Source: Desulfamplus sp.
GTDB taxonomy: Bacteria > Desulfobacterota > Desulfobacteria > Desulfobacterales > Desulfobacteraceae
Direction of reading: 5' to 3'
Length of the DNA stretch: 64,000 nt
NCBI GenBank assembly: GCA_015232555.1
Contig: JADFZJ010000002.1
Coordinates: 1-64,000, forward strand
Shown in pieces: positions 32,574-42,598 of this stretch (position 1 is its first letter; each line of letters starts with the position of its first letter). The position numbers and the translations under genes are program-made. A model generated the notes under the pieces. It did no database searches, had not been told where the DNA came from, and was given only the letters and a program-made list of their open reading frames with translations.

Positions 32574-32787
32574 CTGTTTTTATCGTCCTTTTTTAGTAAA
32601 TTGTTAGTTATTGGTTTGTAGATTTAATTTTTTATTGAAATATTCTGTTTCAACATTATATCAATATTTATACCAACATCTCGGCAATAAATATCGTTTA
32701 CAACATTAAGGCATTTTTTATTTTTTGCAAGACCATAAAGACCTCCATAGGCTAATAATATTATAAATTTTTGATAATCCCGCTATT

Positions 32788-33810
32788 CTACTGCTGACTT
32801 CGCTGTCTTTCCCTTGCTCTCTGAATCGCCTGTAAAAAAGGGTTACCCCCCATATTAGTTCCGTCTGTGCTGTTATTTAAATCGGTAGTATCTCTATATA
32901 CATCAGCGGAGGTCTCTCCCTGCAAGGCTTTTACAAAAGGGTTCGCAGCATCAGAATCAGTGCCATTTTGTATAGGCTGTTCAGATGGGATTGGTTGAGC
33001 GTTGTTGTTTGGCATTGATTGAGAAGCTGGTCTGGGGAAATTAATCGGGGGATGTCCATCTGGAATAGATATATTTCTGTTAGGTAGATTCTCTGTTCCG
33101 TCAATATGTGGGTTTACGGGTATTGGCTGTCCAGTTGCATTGCTATTTAAATTGTTTTGATTCACAGTATCTTTTGGTAACTCTGGTCGATCCTGTCTCT
33201 CCTTAAAAAGGGCAATTTTTACATCCTGATTATTCTGAGAAATTACAACATAGTTAGGAAAAACCTCTTTTAAAAGGTAATCATCAATGGAAGCACCCGC
33301 ATCATATAACTCCGCAGCCTGTTTTTTTGTCCCCTTTCCTTTGTACAGTATCATTGCTTTTTTTGATTCTGGTGTAATAATTATTCCTGTGAGTTCCAGC
33401 TCTCTTTTTACCTTCTGCATAAGCATGTCAAGACTTTGCTGTTCAGAATTACTGTTATTAACAGCTTGATTTGATGATGGAAGAATACCATTACTATTAA
33501 TATCCTCAACGCTGTCAGGGTCAGGGCTGAATATATGCCTTTCTGCCATAGTAGCGAGAAATTTTTTTTCAGCAGGGGGAGGAGAAGCTATAGCTTTTTC
33601 GGCAGCAGATTGGGTAGGGGCAGACTGAGTGCTCTTCTCTTGAGCAGGTTTCACTGCTTTATTTTCAACAGATGGGATATTTTTTCGTGCCAAAGGAAAT
33701 ACAGGTTCAGCAGCAAAAACAAAATTGTCATCCCCAAAAGGTAAATATGAAACAACCATTAAATTCACTGTCATAGTAATTATCAAATATAAATAAATCA
33801 TTTGTTTCAC
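32788..33810 (-). CDS. GspC/PilP-like type II secretion-associated protein
   Basis: N-terminal hydrophobic segment, ERHIFSPDP...LELTGIIITPESKKAMILYKGKGTKKQAAELYDAGASIDDYLLKEVFPNYVVIS; Pro/Asn-rich tail. Confidence 0.55.
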   Translation of the reverse strand: MKQMIYLYLIITMTVNLMVVSYLPFGDDNFVFAAEPVFPLARKNIPSVENKAVKPAQEKSTQSAPTQSAAEKAIASPPPAEKKFLATMAERHIFSPDPDSVEDINSNGILPSSNQAVNNSNSEQQSLDMLMQKVKRELELTGIIITPESKKAMILYKGKGTKKQAAELYDAGASIDDYLLKEVFPNYVVISQNNQDVKIALFKERQDRPELPKDTVNQNNLNSNATGQPIPVNPHIDGTENLPNRNISIPDGHPPINFPRPASQSMPNNNAQPIPSEQPIQNGTDSDAANPFVKALQGETSADVYRDTTDLNNSTDGTNMGGNPFLQAIQRARERQRSQQ

Positions 33811-33865
33811 AATATAAATCTCCTTTTACTTTTTAGTTACCAGTTCATATTAAAAACAAAAAATA

Positions 33866-35269
33866 TTAGAAAAATATAACAGGAGACCAAGATACAGGTG
33901 CAATTAATTCTGAATCTCTCATTAAAGCTATCCCAAACTTATAACTGCCATGTTCAAATTCAGAGGATGAAAATTTTTTCCATATCCCCCCTGAATCGCT
34001 AAAAAGTGAAACATTAATGCCTTTATTATCGATGTACAATGAGGCAATAGATATAATTCCCACATTTTTGTGACCTTTCCAGATACCAGCACTGTCAAGC
34101 CACCAAATATACTCTTGATCTGTTTTGTTTATATAAGTTTCATCTCTATTTTTTACAAGAGCAATATAAACATCAGTATAAACATCAGTAGGCGGTAGAT
34201 AGCATGAAATTTCAAAATTATCAGCAGTTGATGAATTATCCAAAGCCCAATACGTTTCAATTGAAGATACAATTTTTTTTACAGTAATTGAAGGGGTAGC
34301 TAATTTGCTGATTCCACTGCCACTTAAAACCCCCCAGCCAAACTGCTTATCTTTACCAGCTTCTCCTATATCCCTTGCACCATGAAAAAGCAGAGTCTCA
34401 ATAGTCGCAGATTCAAGATATTGATTCATCCCAAGTAGTGAAGCAATTGCACCTGATACCATCGGAGTACTAAATGACGTTCCAGTTACAAATACTATTT
34501 CACCGTCAAGTCCAACTGTCTCAACATACCTACCGGGAGCTGTTATATCAATAGCAGATCCTTCAGGAGAACTCCATAAAAGAGCATTACCATCAGGAAC
34601 TGTTGCCCCAACTGTTATAACCTCTTCCACTGTTCCAGGAAACGAGAGTGCAGATGGATTGTTGCCAGCGGCACTTACAACTATAACCCCACTTTCGACA
34701 GCATAATGTATAGCATCTTTCACATCATTGCTCTCGTTTGCAAGACTTAAGCTCATATTTATAATATCAGCTCCGTTATTCACAGCATAATTTATAGCAT
34801 TAATAACAGATTTAGCATCAAAGGTATTGGAATTGCCATGATTAATTTTTAGAACCATAAGTTTTGCATCAGGAACAAATTTAATAATTATTCCTCCAAC
34901 ATTAGTCCCATGACCATTATTATCAAAAATAAGGTTATTATTATCTGCAAAGTTCCAGCTATTATATAAAACTACACGCTTAAAAACAGGGTTATTTATG
35001 TCAATTCCAGAGTCAATAATGGCAATAATCACCCCTTTACCTGATGATAAAGAAGCAAGATCAGATAACTCCACAATGTTAGTCCATGGCTGAATATCAT
35101 CTGTTTTTTTGATCGAAGAGCGTGTGATGACAGCAAGCAGAGACTGGGATTGGCTCAGAAAAGAGAAAGCCCGATCAGAAGAGTTGGAGGATCGGGCTGC
35201 ACAAAGGGTCAAGATAATAAGTAGAGAATTTAAAAAGAAAAAATTTGATATATTTATAAAGTAATTCAC
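33866..35269 (-). CDS. S8 (subtilisin-like) serine peptidase, secreted
   Basis: IAIIDSGIDINNPVF (Asp), DNNGHGTNVGGII (His), GTSFSTPMVSGAIASL (Ser). Confidence 0.92.
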   Translation of the reverse strand: MNYFINISNFFFLNSLLIILTLCAARSSNSSDRAFSFLSQSQSLLAVITRSSIKKTDDIQPWTNIVELSDLASLSSGKGVIIAIIDSGIDINNPVFKRVVLYNSWNFADNNNLIFDNNGHGTNVGGIIIKFVPDAKLMVLKINHGNSNTFDAKSVINAINYAVNNGADIINMSLSLANESNDVKDAIHYAVESGVIVVSAAGNNPSALSFPGTVEEVITVGATVPDGNALLWSSPEGSAIDITAPGRYVETVGLDGEIVFVTGTSFSTPMVSGAIASLLGMNQYLESATIETLLFHGARDIGEAGKDKQFGWGVLSGSGISKLATPSITVKKIVSSIETYWALDNSSTADNFEISCYLPPTDVYTDVYIALVKNRDETYINKTDQEYIWWLDSAGIWKGHKNVGIISIASLYIDNKGINVSLFSDSGGIWKKFSSSEFEHGSYKFGIALMRDSELIAPVSWSPVIFF

Positions 35270-35274
35270 GTCAT

Positions 35275-36282
35275 TTAGTTTATTCCAAAATCAACCATTT
35301 TGTTTACATTTAAACCTATATTAATAATACGCTTTAAAAAATCTCCCTGAGTACCGCTATCAGGATTTTTATTATAAAGATCAATTGAGTAAAAAGTATT
35401 TGGAGGCATTTCTATTTGGTAAGTACCAAGATGTCCATTTAAAATCTCAATACTCCAATCTTGTGTGAAATTATGAACCCATAAGATAAAGTTGTTATTT
35501 GCCTTGTCAGGAGACCATCCTTTATAATTCAATAACTTTGCTGCATAATCATTTTCCAAATTCCACTCCATTTGTAGCGGTTGATTATCGCCAATGTTGT
35601 AGATATTTCCTATAATATAAATCTTTGTTTCAACAGGTTTTGCAAAATCGGCTGTTACTAAATAGGCATTAAGAGTCAAATCGTTTCCAGCAGAATCCTT
35701 TCCAAGTGAAAATATTGTTGAGATAAATGAGACACCAATTTCGGTAAAATCTTTGCTGAATATATTTTTTGCATAACCTAAATCAGGATTTAACTCATCT
35801 CGTAACATATTTTCAAAAATTCCTTCTACAGCTTTGACGGGATCAACATAGAGATAAAACGACAATATAGAAAGGCTCTCTCCTGTCAAAAGAGGAGTAT
35901 AGCCGCTATTTATGATACGATCATGGAATGAAAGCCCTTCTGGAGAGGTATAACTGTAATATTGACGGTTTATCATATCGCCATTGTGAGCTGTTGACGA
36001 ATCTTCAAGAGTTCTATTCCATGCTAAAGGAGGCAGACCATTTTCAAGCTCAAGAATCCAAGCATCGTCACCAAGTGCACGTTTAGCACTCTCATAGTCA
36101 ATACCGTATGCTTTAATTGCCTCTATGGGTCTTGATCTTGCTTCATTGATTAGTTTCCACAGATAGGCACCAGCTTCAAGGTCATTAAATGCCATACACT
36201 TAAAGGCAAATAGAGAGATTACAATTTCAATTGTAATTATAGATTTTATAATTTTTCTTTTCATAATAGAGAGTTCCTGCAA
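35275..36282 (-). CDS. CAP (SCP/PR1) domain secreted protein
   Basis: LWKLINEARSRPIEAIKAYG...PPLAWNRTLEDSSTAHNGDMINRQYYSYTSPEGLSFHDRI. Confidence 0.75.
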   Translation of the reverse strand: MQELSIMKRKIIKSIITIEIVISLFAFKCMAFNDLEAGAYLWKLINEARSRPIEAIKAYGIDYESAKRALGDDAWILELENGLPPLAWNRTLEDSSTAHNGDMINRQYYSYTSPEGLSFHDRIINSGYTPLLTGESLSILSFYLYVDPVKAVEGIFENMLRDELNPDLGYAKNIFSKDFTEIGVSFISTIFSLGKDSAGNDLTLNAYLVTADFAKPVETKIYIIGNIYNIGDNQPLQMEWNLENDYAAKLLNYKGWSPDKANNNFILWVHNFTQDWSIEILNGHLGTYQIEMPPNTFYSIDLYNKNPDSGTQGDFLKRIINIGLNVNKMVDFGIN

Positions 36283-36402
36283 TATTTTATTTAATTTCTA
36301 AGAGTATCTTAAAGATTATAAAGCAATAAATATACCATAGTTTTTTAACCATAAATTATAAAACTAATCAAAAGTTGTGATGTTAAAATAAATTTTCAGA
36401 CG

Positions 36403-38559
36403 CTAAAAAGAGTATCTTACTATAGCATAAGCTGTCAAAGGGTTGCCGTTGACTGGTCCATAAAATCCTGGATAGGTAAAATCTCCGTCAAGGATATTTT
36501 TGCAACCCACTAAAAATGTAAAATTATTATAAAAAAAATTCTTTAGCCTGATTTCACTGTTAAGCAGCAATGAATTATCATATTCTCCTGTAATCGTATT
36601 CTCTTTGTATGAATAAGGAATCGGAGTTGTCCAGGAGGCGATCAGGGTAAAATCTACTTTTGAATGTAAATGCCATGTAATACCTGTATTAGCCATAAAA
36701 TCTGCACCTGGGGCGTACGCTTCTGTCCATTTGTCGTAACTATCGACACGAGTACCGTCTGGTCTTAGAATTGACGATCTAAGTACGCTAAGATTGTAGT
36801 CATCTCCAGAATAGAATATTTTTGAAATTGACGCATACCCCTCTAATTTATCACTAAGCTTTTTTTTGCAAAAAAGCTCAAGTCCTGAAAAGTCCTGATC
36901 AGATGGTTCAGATACCCCAGCATAAGGATCCGTTTGAACATTATCTGAAAGGCGGCTTATATATGCAGTAGCAGATATAGTATCTCCCTGACTCGAACTC
37001 CATTCTGCCTGAATGTTGAGCGTTGATACCTCATCTCTTGTTAAAAGCTCTTTGCCCGTCCACTGCTGAGAATAGGGGGTTCTATACCCTGTACCAAAAA
37101 CAGTTTTGACTCTCCACTTATCAGTTAATGGAATATTAATTCCAAGGCTATAACTTGGGGCATAATCTTCATACATAGAGTTGTCATCAAATCTGAAACC
37201 TGCCCAGATTTCACCCCACTTAAATGGGTGGCGGTATTGAGAGAAAAACGATTTAAGGCTGTTTGTATAATCCATCTGTTGAATAGGCTGGGAAAAAAAC
37301 TTATACTCTGCAACCAAATATTCTGGCATAAAACCCCAATCTACAACCGCACCTTCAACATGGTTCTCACGATATGAGATTCCCGCTGTCATTAACCCTC
37401 TTCTGAAAAAACGGCGATCCCATAACAGCTCTCCATAAAAAATATTCAACCCCTCTTGTATTGAAGTTCCAGCCTCCATCTGTTCATAAGAGACATCTTG
37501 ATAATAGGTTGTCATATTCCAGTGTGACCCTCCCAGTGCCTTGGAATAATTTGCCTTTATATAATTTGCAGGAACTTTTTTCTCACTCAGCCATGCAAAT
37601 GAGGTCACATCACCTAAGGTTTGGGTATAGGATTTATTAAAATCAGAATATCTGCCAGAAAGAGAAAAAGAGTCTTGAAAATTAAAGTTAGCTGTAAATT
37701 CACGATATTCAGAATCATCAATCATATTATCGCCGATTATTATCACCTTACCATCTTTTTCCGAAAAGAGCGAATCATGGAGAGAGCCATCATCATAACG
37801 ATTCTGTGCACCGTATATTGAAAGGTATCCATCCCAATGTTTACCCTTGAAACCAGTATCTGCAAAACCTTTTAAGGTGCTATTAGAGCCAACTAAAACT
37901 TCTGCTTTGCCACCGCCTGAATATTGTTTTTTACTATATTTTTTCTGGCTGTACTTTACTGAAACAGGTTTTGATGCAACATCTTTGCCTGTAAAAGGAA
38001 CTATGTTTACAATTCCAGCAAATGCATCAGCCCCCCAGAGTACAGAGCCGGGACCTCTTATAATCTCAATTCGTTTAACACTGCTGAGGGAAAGTTCATG
38101 ATCTAAAGGATAGTAGCTTCGAGGACCGCCTGTTGGAACAGGTACTCCGTCATACAGCACCAAAATACCATTCGATATCCCCCTTACGTATGGAAGAGTT
38201 CCCATCCCTTGATCAGAAATATAAAATCCAGGCTGTGCAGCAAGAACCTCTGCAAGAGTTTTGTAGCCATAATTCAAAATATCATTGTGATCTATAACTT
38301 TAACAACAGCAGGTGCATTAGATGGAGATTCTGGAGTTCTTGAAGCAACAGTTACAATATCAAGTTCTTCTCCAACAAACATCAGCATGGTATCATCCAT
38401 ATCAGATTCCATTGAAGTTGAGCCGTTATTAAGTAAGGCTGAACCATTGGCATCTGATAAGCCGGCTGCTATGAAGAATATGCAATATAAAAAGTTCAGC
38501 CAGATTTTAGTCCAGATATCGGAATGAGTCTGATTTGAATTTTTAACTCTGCAACTCAA
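36403..38559 (-). CDS. TonB-dependent outer membrane receptor
   Basis: Plug domain APAVVKVIDHNDILNYGYKTLAEVLAAQPGFYISDQGMGTLPYVRGISNGILVLYDGVPV...IEIIRGPGSVLWGADAFAGIVNI; C-terminal AIVRYSF. Confidence 0.92.
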   Translation of the reverse strand: MSCRVKNSNQTHSDIWTKIWLNFLYCIFFIAAGLSDANGSALLNNGSTSMESDMDDTMLMFVGEELDIVTVASRTPESPSNAPAVVKVIDHNDILNYGYKTLAEVLAAQPGFYISDQGMGTLPYVRGISNGILVLYDGVPVPTGGPRSYYPLDHELSLSSVKRIEIIRGPGSVLWGADAFAGIVNIVPFTGKDVASKPVSVKYSQKKYSKKQYSGGGKAEVLVGSNSTLKGFADTGFKGKHWDGYLSIYGAQNRYDDGSLHDSLFSEKDGKVIIIGDNMIDDSEYREFTANFNFQDSFSLSGRYSDFNKSYTQTLGDVTSFAWLSEKKVPANYIKANYSKALGGSHWNMTTYYQDVSYEQMEAGTSIQEGLNIFYGELLWDRRFFRRGLMTAGISYRENHVEGAVVDWGFMPEYLVAEYKFFSQPIQQMDYTNSLKSFFSQYRHPFKWGEIWAGFRFDDNSMYEDYAPSYSLGINIPLTDKWRVKTVFGTGYRTPYSQQWTGKELLTRDEVSTLNIQAEWSSSQGDTISATAYISRLSDNVQTDPYAGVSEPSDQDFSGLELFCKKKLSDKLEGYASISKIFYSGDDYNLSVLRSSILRPDGTRVDSYDKWTEAYAPGADFMANTGITWHLHSKVDFTLIASWTTPIPYSYKENTITGEYDNSLLLNSEIRLKNFFYNNFTFLVGCKNILDGDFTYPGFYGPVNGNPLTAYAIVRYSF

Positions 38560-38561
38560 TA

Positions 38562-39923
38562 TTAACCCTCCTCAACCATTTTGAGCAAAGTTCTAAAGCG
38601 AGCCCTTGAAAGACCAAGAAGCCTTGCAGCACTACTCTGATTTGATGCGGTCATATCAAGAGCCTGCTGTACAATATTTTTCTGGATTTCGTCATAATCA
38701 ATACCAGTTGGAGGTATTTGAAAAAGGTGATCGTTAACTTCATTTTTCTCTACTGCACCAATAGAGATAAATTTAAGATCATCCGTAGTTACAGGGAGAG
38801 AGCCTGCTTTGAGAATCATAACCCTTTCAATCACATTGCCAAGCTCTCTTACATTGCCTGGCCACGAATATTCATTGAGCTTTCTTGCTGCCCCTTTTGT
38901 AATAACCTCTCCCGTAAGATTGCGGGTATCTGCAAATTTTTCAATAAAAAAACGGGTCAAAGGTGCTATATCCTCCTTTCGCTCCCTCAAAGGCGGTACA
39001 TGGATAGGAAATACTGCAAGCCTGTAATAGAGGTCTTGACGGAATTTTTTCTCAGCAGCCATACGTGCCAAATCCTGATTGGTTGCACAGATAATTCTTG
39101 TATTTACAGGAATTTCGCTGTTGCCTCCGACCCTCTGAAACTTGCGCTCCTGAATAGCTCTAAGAAGTTTTGCCTGAGAATTGAAAGGCAGTTCACCCAC
39201 CTCATCAAGAAATAGTGTGCCCCCGTCAGCGTATTCAAATTTGCCCTCTTTTCTGTTGTTGGCACCTGTAAAGGAACCCTTTTCATGTCCAAATAGTTCT
39301 GCCTCTACAAGAGTCTCAGTAATAGCCGCACAATTAACCGCTACAAAACGCTGGGACGATCTGGAGCTTGCATTGTGTATTAATTTGGCAATAACCTCTT
39401 TGCCTGTCCCTGACTCTCCCGTAATCAAAACTGTTGCATCACTTTGAGCTACCTGAATTGCCATAGTTTCAATATTTTTCATAGCATAAGAGATAAGTAT
39501 AGCAGGTTCATCAGTTCCATTTTTAATTGCCTGTTTAAGCCTGCGGTTTTCATGGAGGATTTTACCCACACCCAAGGCACGTTCTACAGCCACATGGACA
39601 TCCTTTTCCTCAAATGGCTTGACAATATAATCAACTGCCCCAAGGTGGAGTGCTTCAACAACAGATTCTGTTGATGCAAATGCTGTAATAAATATAACTG
39701 GACATGCAATGTCATTCTCTTTTATTTTTTTGAGCAACCCCCTGCCGTCTAATCTGTCCATTCGGATATCAGAAATAACAAGATCGAAAAAACCGTTTTG
39801 CAGCTTTTCAAAAGCCTCCTGACCATCTGCTGCCTCTTCAATAGCATGACCTTGAGATGTGAGCATAATCTTAAGTATCAACCTGATACGTTCTTCATCA
39901 TCCACTATAAGTATGTTAGCCAT
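38562..39923 (-). CDS. Sigma-54-dependent response regulator (NtrC family)
   Basis: Receiver + AAA+ GESGTGKEVIAKLIH, GAFTGA-type ELFGHEKGSFTGANNRKEG, Fis-type HTH C-terminus. Confidence 0.95.
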   Translation of the reverse strand: MANILIVDDEERIRLILKIMLTSQGHAIEEAADGQEAFEKLQNGFFDLVISDIRMDRLDGRGLLKKIKENDIACPVIFITAFASTESVVEALHLGAVDYIVKPFEEKDVHVAVERALGVGKILHENRRLKQAIKNGTDEPAILISYAMKNIETMAIQVAQSDATVLITGESGTGKEVIAKLIHNASSRSSQRFVAVNCAAITETLVEAELFGHEKGSFTGANNRKEGKFEYADGGTLFLDEVGELPFNSQAKLLRAIQERKFQRVGGNSEIPVNTRIICATNQDLARMAAEKKFRQDLYYRLAVFPIHVPPLRERKEDIAPLTRFFIEKFADTRNLTGEVITKGAARKLNEYSWPGNVRELGNVIERVMILKAGSLPVTTDDLKFISIGAVEKNEVNDHLFQIPPTGIDYDEIQKNIVQQALDMTASNQSSAARLLGLSRARFRTLLKMVEEG

Positions 39924-39944
39924 TTTTAAGCATCACTCCGTTAA

Positions 39945-41420
39945 TTATTTTAAAAAAAATGAAGGAACCGCATGAGCCATAATCTTTATTTGAAAAGATG
40001 CTCCGCCTGATGGTCTGTTTCTGACCACTACTGTCCCGTTATGAACAGCTACAATCTCCTTTACAATGGCAAGTCCAAGCCCTGTACCTTTTGCCCTTGT
40101 GGTAAAAAAAGGATTAAATATATCATCAATAATGGTTTCATCAATACCCTTGCCCCTGTCACTAATTTCAATGATATATACCGCACCCTCTGATTTACCA
40201 TGTACATCAATATAAGCATCATATTCTAAAGAATGGTTTGGAACAGAGTGCTCCACCGCATTTTTAAGAATATTCAAAAGTGCACGTTCCATTAATATTA
40301 GGTCACACTCCACAGGAGCATCTTCAACATTAAGAAAGATTTTAATATTTTTATCAGGCACTGTAAACCTCAACTTTTCCGTCACTTCACTCAAAAATGA
40401 TAGCATCAAAACCTTTGAGAGAACTGGAGTTTTGGGTTTTGCAAACAGGAGAAACTCATCCACCAGACGGTTAAGTCGCTGAATCTCCTCATCAACATAT
40501 ACAATCATACTCTCTTTTGTTGAATCATCTATATTCTTTTTTTTAAAAATATCCATGCTCCCCTTAATGATGGATATGGGATTTTTAAGTTCATGGGCAA
40601 CCATTGTGGAAAATTTTCCAATTTCCGCGAGACTCTTCTGTTTTGCCATAGCTATATGCATCTTTTCCGTCTCTTGCTGATGTGCCTTGACCGAGTTAAG
40701 CATCTCATTAAAAACTTTAGCTAATGTTTTAGTCTCTCTCAAATTTCCTCCCGATGCTCTGACATCAAAATCTCCCTGAGAGACCTTTTTTGAGGCTGCA
40801 ACGAGATTAATTAGGGGAGCTGTTATAGAGCGGGCAAAAAACCAGTACCATGCAAAAGAGATAGATGAGAGTATCAGGGAAACAGCCATAAAAAGAAAAG
40901 TCATATTTTTAGTAAGTACCCTTAAACCAGAAGGTGTGTAATATAGTTCTACGTAGCCTATTGTATCAGTGTTCCCTTTGACATCGTATAGCTCTATCTC
41001 CCCTTTGTCTGGCTGTATCTGAAGAATTGGGGTCTCAATCTTTATTGCAGAATCTATCGTTTCGCTTATATCTTTTCCCGTTGCTGTTTCTTCTCTTCCT
41101 GTTTCGACAATTACTCTACCATCAGCATCTTTTATGATAACTTTTAATATATCTTCCTGTTGCAGCATATTGGTTGTAAGATTCTGGAGCATATCCCTAT
41201 TTTTAAGCAGAACGCCAAGCTCTGCATTACGTGCCAAGTAATCTGCTAAAACAATAAAATTATCATGGAATCTCTGTTTAACAAACTTATGGGTAAGCCA
41301 TATCCCCATACATCCCATTGTAATGGCTGTTCCCATGATAAAAAGCACTGCAATTGCAGATAGCCTTCTCTCAATTGACTCAAACTGCATAAAGTCCGAT
41401 ATTTTAGCACGAATCTTCAT
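39945..41420 (-). CDS. Membrane sensor histidine kinase with HAMP domain
   Basis: Two TM segments, HAMP, H-box FSTMVAHELKNPISIIKGSM, ISDRGKGIDETIIDDIFNPFFTTRAKGTGLGLAIVKEI. Confidence 0.92.
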   Translation of the reverse strand: MKIRAKISDFMQFESIERRLSAIAVLFIMGTAITMGCMGIWLTHKFVKQRFHDNFIVLADYLARNAELGVLLKNRDMLQNLTTNMLQQEDILKVIIKDADGRVIVETGREETATGKDISETIDSAIKIETPILQIQPDKGEIELYDVKGNTDTIGYVELYYTPSGLRVLTKNMTFLFMAVSLILSSISFAWYWFFARSITAPLINLVAASKKVSQGDFDVRASGGNLRETKTLAKVFNEMLNSVKAHQQETEKMHIAMAKQKSLAEIGKFSTMVAHELKNPISIIKGSMDIFKKKNIDDSTKESMIVYVDEEIQRLNRLVDEFLLFAKPKTPVLSKVLMLSFLSEVTEKLRFTVPDKNIKIFLNVEDAPVECDLILMERALLNILKNAVEHSVPNHSLEYDAYIDVHGKSEGAVYIIEISDRGKGIDETIIDDIFNPFFTTRAKGTGLGLAIVKEIVAVHNGTVVVRNRPSGGASFQIKIMAHAVPSFFLK

Positions 41421-42598
41421 GGTTCCACCCTGAGTTCAGATGGCAACGAAGAACCAAAATCAAGCTCAAGCAACTCTACAACTGCTCTGTTCAATGTAAT
41501 ATGGTATGCGGGAGTTGAGGGTTCACACGATTTTCTATGAGAAAATTTTTCTTGGGAAGAGTCTCCTCTTGAAATTGCCATCACCTTTTGAGCCATCTGC
41601 TCCCCAATTAACCTGTAGTCTAAAATAAAACTTAATGCTGCTCCTGATTTATGGAAAAAGCTGTTATATCCGATGACCGGAATTTTTTTAGCAATTGACT
41701 GTTTGATTATATGGCTGATTATAGTGGGAGAAGTTACTGTTTTATCTGGAATAAAGAGAAGTGCATCAACATTTGAGCCATCCTGCTTATTGAGGCTGCT
41801 TATATCAGCCTGCTCTCTTATATACAGAGGTAGTACAGTTGTAATGCCTCTAAAAACTCCGCTGTTTTTAGCTCGTTTAAACCATTCGCTGTTATTTTCA
41901 GGATCAAAGAGCACCCCCAATTTTCTGACAGATGGAAATATCTGTATAATTTTTGAAACAGTATCTTCTGAAAAAAGATTCAGAGATATTCCACAAATTG
42001 AAACCCCTTCTGGAATTATAGTTTCAGGGTTAAGTACCATAGCATATAAGACTTTTCTGGCAATGCTCAACGAGAGTTGGTTACTTTTTAATTTAACATC
42101 ATCTGTCAGCAGTTGGTTATCAACGGTGTGACTATTTTTAGATATTTTATCGTTAGCCCAGTTATTATTTTGAACAATATAGGAGAGTGCAGAAGGACCG
42201 ACTGCTATCACAAATGAATAATTATCAATCAAGGTATCTTTATAAAGAGGATCGTGGCTGAATGGATTGCTGTTCTGGTCAAGAAAGATACGGACAACCG
42301 GCTGATCTATGGCAGATTCAAACCCTTCAACCATCTCAATAAAAGGTTTGATCTCACGAGATATTATTACGGCAACAGGCAGATTTGATGCGATAGGAGG
42401 GTTATCTGATGCAGCATAGATGCTGGCTGCCTGAACTGTGACTATAAGTCCAGGCAGAAGAGTTATGAGCACAGATAGGATCAATGCCTTGGCAGGTGAA
42501 CAAATCCACACCAATATAAATAACCATTGGTTATGAATCCAGAGGCACGATGATTGAGTGCAATTCAAGCAGAATGATTTATTTTTCCTTGGTTTCAA
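41417..42598 (-). CDS. ABC transporter substrate-binding-like protein
   Basis: LPVAVIISREIKPFIEMVEGFESAI...SICGISLNLFSEDTVSKIIQIFPSVRKLGVLFDPENN...; overlaps HK start by 4 nt. Confidence 0.7.
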   Translation of the reverse strand: MKPRKNKSFCLNCTQSSCLWIHNQWLFILVWICSPAKALILSVLITLLPGLIVTVQAASIYAASDNPPIASNLPVAVIISREIKPFIEMVEGFESAIDQPVVRIFLDQNSNPFSHDPLYKDTLIDNYSFVIAVGPSALSYIVQNNNWANDKISKNSHTVDNQLLTDDVKLKSNQLSLSIARKVLYAMVLNPETIIPEGVSICGISLNLFSEDTVSKIIQIFPSVRKLGVLFDPENNSEWFKRAKNSGVFRGITTVLPLYIREQADISSLNKQDGSNVDALLFIPDKTVTSPTIISHIIKQSIAKKIPVIGYNSFFHKSGAALSFILDYRLIGEQMAQKVMAISRGDSSQEKFSHRKSCEPSTPAYHITLNRAVVELLELDFGSSLPSELRVEP

